21,018 nucleotides of DNA from Carex sylvatica (lineage: Eukaryota; Streptophyta; Magnoliopsida; Poales; Cyperaceae). A model generated the notes under the pieces. The model did not search any database, was not told the origin of the DNA, and was given only the letters and a program-made list of their open reading frames with translations. The position numbers and the translations under genes are program-made. The stretch spans positions 1-21,018 of the forward strand of contig CAXKVR010000771.1 in the NCBI GenBank assembly GCA_964058845.1. The letters are read 5' to 3'. Of this stretch, positions 18,825-21,018 are shown one piece after another (position 1 is the first letter of the stretch; the number at the start of each line of letters is the position of its first letter).

Positions 18825-19401
18825 CATATGACAGTTGAGATTTAGAGCCCAAAGAGGACAGATATTGCAGATTCCATACCAAGTTAATAAACCAACATAC
18901 GACGGTTGAGGTTTAGAAACATTAGGTCTGGTCAGTTGAACCCTACACAAAGGAACCACGTAAAGAAACAGTGACTGGTGCATTAACTCAAAGTCCACAC
19001 GACTCGTGTACGACAGTACACGACTCGTGTAAGCTGATACGACCCTTGTAGGAAACTACACAGTCCGTGTCAAGGACTGAGAGGCAGAACTGAGATAAGT
19101 CTGAAATCCTGGAAATGCCTTTTATTATTGATTTAAACCAAGTTTATTTACTGTCTTTCATTTAATTACTGTTATTGAACTGATTAGGAATTAAATACTA
19201 AAAACCAACCATTTATCACTTCTAGTCTTTAACTGATTTAAGTAGAGTCCAGTTTAGATTTGAACCGTCCCTGTGATCGATACCCGACGATATACTACTC
19301 GATAGGACTGTGCACTTGCAGTCTGAACTGAAGGTGTATTAAAGGTTAAAAGGTACAGCTTGCTGTACTGAAACTTTGTACCATACGCTTTTGTGTGAAC
19401 A
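18825..19401 (+). mobile_element. 5'-truncated Athila-like LTR, plus orientation
   Basis: This is an inverted copy of 16285-16823 with high similarity. It ends GTGTGAACA at 19401 just before a primer site, so it is the 3' part of a 5' LTR. About 1 kb of the LTR's start is missing. Compared with the other copy it has an extra ~40 bp made of further ACACG-CGTGT palindromes (about 19003-19045). It joins the minus-strand interior near 18801-18825. Confidence 0.65.
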
Positions 19402-19407
19402 AGTTTT

Positions 19408-19424
19408 TAGCGCCGTTGCCGGGG
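19408..19424 (+). other. Primer binding site, tRNA-Asp type
   Basis: TAGCGCCGTTGCCGGGG lies six bases after the LTR end. It matches the complement of the plant tRNA-Asp 3' end (TGGCGCCGTTGCCGGGG) at all but the second base. A tRNA-Asp primer fits Athila-type Gypsy elements. Confidence 0.75.
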
Positions 19425-19583
19425 GACGGCATCATTTATTTTCTGGATTTTTGCTTAATTTAGTTAATCTAGATTTTAATCTTTATCTTTTCTGTTCTTT
19501 TTATCTCTCTCAGGAACAAGCTGGAATTCATACTACCTCCAAAGGGCAATTACCATCTGAGGAGTAGGGGACCAGTACTTGAA

Positions 19584-21018
19584 ATGGACCGCATAACATC
19601 TGATACGGTCCGTGTAACCCCTCCAGACCCATCTGTTCTTGCACAAGCACCTCTCAACATGGCTGCTCTTCCCGATCTGAATCTGACAGCCGTACCCCCT
19701 GGCCAACAACCTCCTCACACGGGTCGTGCAAGAGACACACGGTCCGTACACTCTGAGCACCCGGGCCAGAATTCAAAGAGTGAATGGGAGAAGGAATGGG
19801 AGGAATATTTGACTGATGACATGGATGATATGAGCATGCACGGCTTTCAACCAAGGACTCTTCGTGAGTTCAATGTGCCTCGAGTTGGAGACGTGAGGGG
19901 TGCAATCAGGCTGCCAAGAATTCCAGGGCAACAACTGACCTTAAATCCGGGCATTGTCAACATTGTGCAGCAAAATACCTTCAATGGCTTGGATCATGAA
20001 GATCCACACACTCATCTCCAAACTTTTCTCGAGTGTTGTACCACTATTAAGACCAATGGGGCACAGTCTGATTACATTAAACTTGCTTTGTTTCCTTTCA
20101 CACTTAGGGATAAAGCCAAGAAATGGTTAGGGTCATTACCAAGGGATTCTATTACCAATTGGAGGGAATTGTCTGATTTGTTTTTAACTAAGTTTTTCCC
20201 TCATAAAAGAACTGCTAAGGTGAGAACCCAACTGACTGGCTTTAGGCAAATGTCTAATGAACCCCTGAACGAGTCCTGGGAAAGGTTTAGGGAGTTACAG
20301 TATTCTTGTCCACACCATGGCCTCCCTGATTGGTTATTGATCCAAACCTTTTATGATGGTTTAACTGAAGCACTCGTATATCTGTTGATGCTGTTGCAGG
20401 TGGAGCTCTTATGTCAAGGGAACCTCGCGAGGCTATGCATTTGATTGACAGCATGGCTCAGAATTAGCAATGGTCCGGCCGCGACAACACTCGACCAAGA
20501 GGTGGAGGCAAATTCGAAGTGGATCAGATCACTGCCCTAACCGCCAAAATAGATGTTATGCAGAGAGCATTCGACAAGATGAGCGTGAAGGCGGTCGCCA
20601 GCCAGCAGCCATAGCCCTGTGTCATGTGCGGCGATGAGGGGCATGCGTATGAGCAATGCCCACTGGCGCAAGATGATGGAGAGACCAAACAAGTCCATTC
20701 TCTCAACAATGAACCATCATACTTTCCGAAACCTCCTTACAGCCGATCCTACTCCAAGGACCCGGTTGAGCGACAAAACTGGAGATGGCAACAAAACGCT
20801 TTCAACCCACCATTCAACAACACTTCCAACCCACCATTCAACAACACTTCCAACCCATCCTTTAACAATGAATCTTCTCCATCCTTCAGCAACTCTTCTG
20901 GCCACAACAACAACAGGAACTTCTACCAGAATACTTCCTTTCCGAATCAGAACAACCGAGCGCCTCATCCAAATCCTTCCAAGCCATACACCTCTCCACT
21001 TGTTGCTCCCGTGGTGAG
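19584..21018 (+). pseudogene. gag: Broken gag of an Athila-like Gypsy retrotransposon, runs off the window
   Basis: Gag forms the capsid and nucleocapsid that package the element's RNA. The intact first part holds a retrotransposon gag domain at about residues 105-262. It includes LRDKAKKWLGSLP (174-186), ITNWRELSDLFLTKFFP (190-206) and CPHHGLPDWLLIQTFYDGL (242-260). After residue 264 (about 20375) the frame shifts by one base. The homologous frame then meets TAG at 20465-20467 and TAG at 20612-20614. Beyond these lies a CCHC zinc knuckle, C-X2-C-X4-H-X4-C (20618-20659). An Asn/Pro-rich stretch follows, with a 24-bp duplication encoding NPPFNNTS near 20810-20857. The upstream frame is open to at least about 19510 without an ATG, so the start is the first Met and is not certain. 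No protease or polymerase is reached. Confidence 0.8.

Noticed and set aside
20619..21017. Frame of 132 residues rich in Thr, His and Pro
   Set aside because: It is out of frame with gag. The zinc knuckle and Asn/Pro-rich tail are in another frame of the same DNA.

Overview
This window is nuclear DNA from a flowering plant, most likely a eudicot. The evidence is a ten-exon gene with GT-AG introns, AT-rich introns and spacers, and dense nested transposable elements of plant type: Copia and Athila-like Gypsy LTR elements, Mutator-like and hAT elements, and MITEs. I cannot name the species from sequence alone.

Layout. Positions 1-1281 hold AT-rich DNA with telomere-like CCCTAA motifs and a GA-rich block. 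On the minus strand this looks like a promoter plus CT-rich leader of a gene or element running off the left edge. Positions 1282-2503 are a long-inverted-repeat Mutator-like element with a 9-bp target duplication, interrupted by a hAT-like element (1595-2183). The only intact gene follows at 2749-6576. It encodes a 595-residue plant leucine aminopeptidase (family M17) with an N-terminal plastid-type leader and a complete set of metal-binding and catalytic residues. An as-1-like pair of TGACG motifs lies between the transposon and the gene.

Positions 6710-7554 are plain 3' flank. An 81-bp minisatellite occupies 7555-8385 and carries a 163-bp hAT-type MITE. A related short array reappears at 15320-15545. 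Between the two arrays is a 6.9-kb block of retrotransposon debris. It contains two divergent Copia-like LTRs in minus orientation (8386-~9838 and 11121-12223), the first hit by a 235-bp TG...CA element with a perfect 5-bp duplication. It also contains a ~109-bp dimeric tandem array (12985-14110), G-rich 3' sequence, and a better preserved plus-strand Copia LTR (14642-15314).

The right end (about 15548-21018) is Athila-like Gypsy material. A 1.55-kb LTR on the minus strand (16285-17835) has its polypurine tract and 3' interior to its right. It faces a 5'-truncated LTR on the plus strand (18825-19401) followed by a tRNA-Asp primer site and a gag gene broken by one frameshift and two stops.

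Only the aminopeptidase looks functional as a host gene. I found no clearly new enzymatic or defence system. The most unusual signals are structural: the small TG...CA element, the repeated ACACGG-CCGTGT palindromes shared by LTR and gag, the head-to-head Athila arms, and the minisatellite arrays flanking the Copia block.
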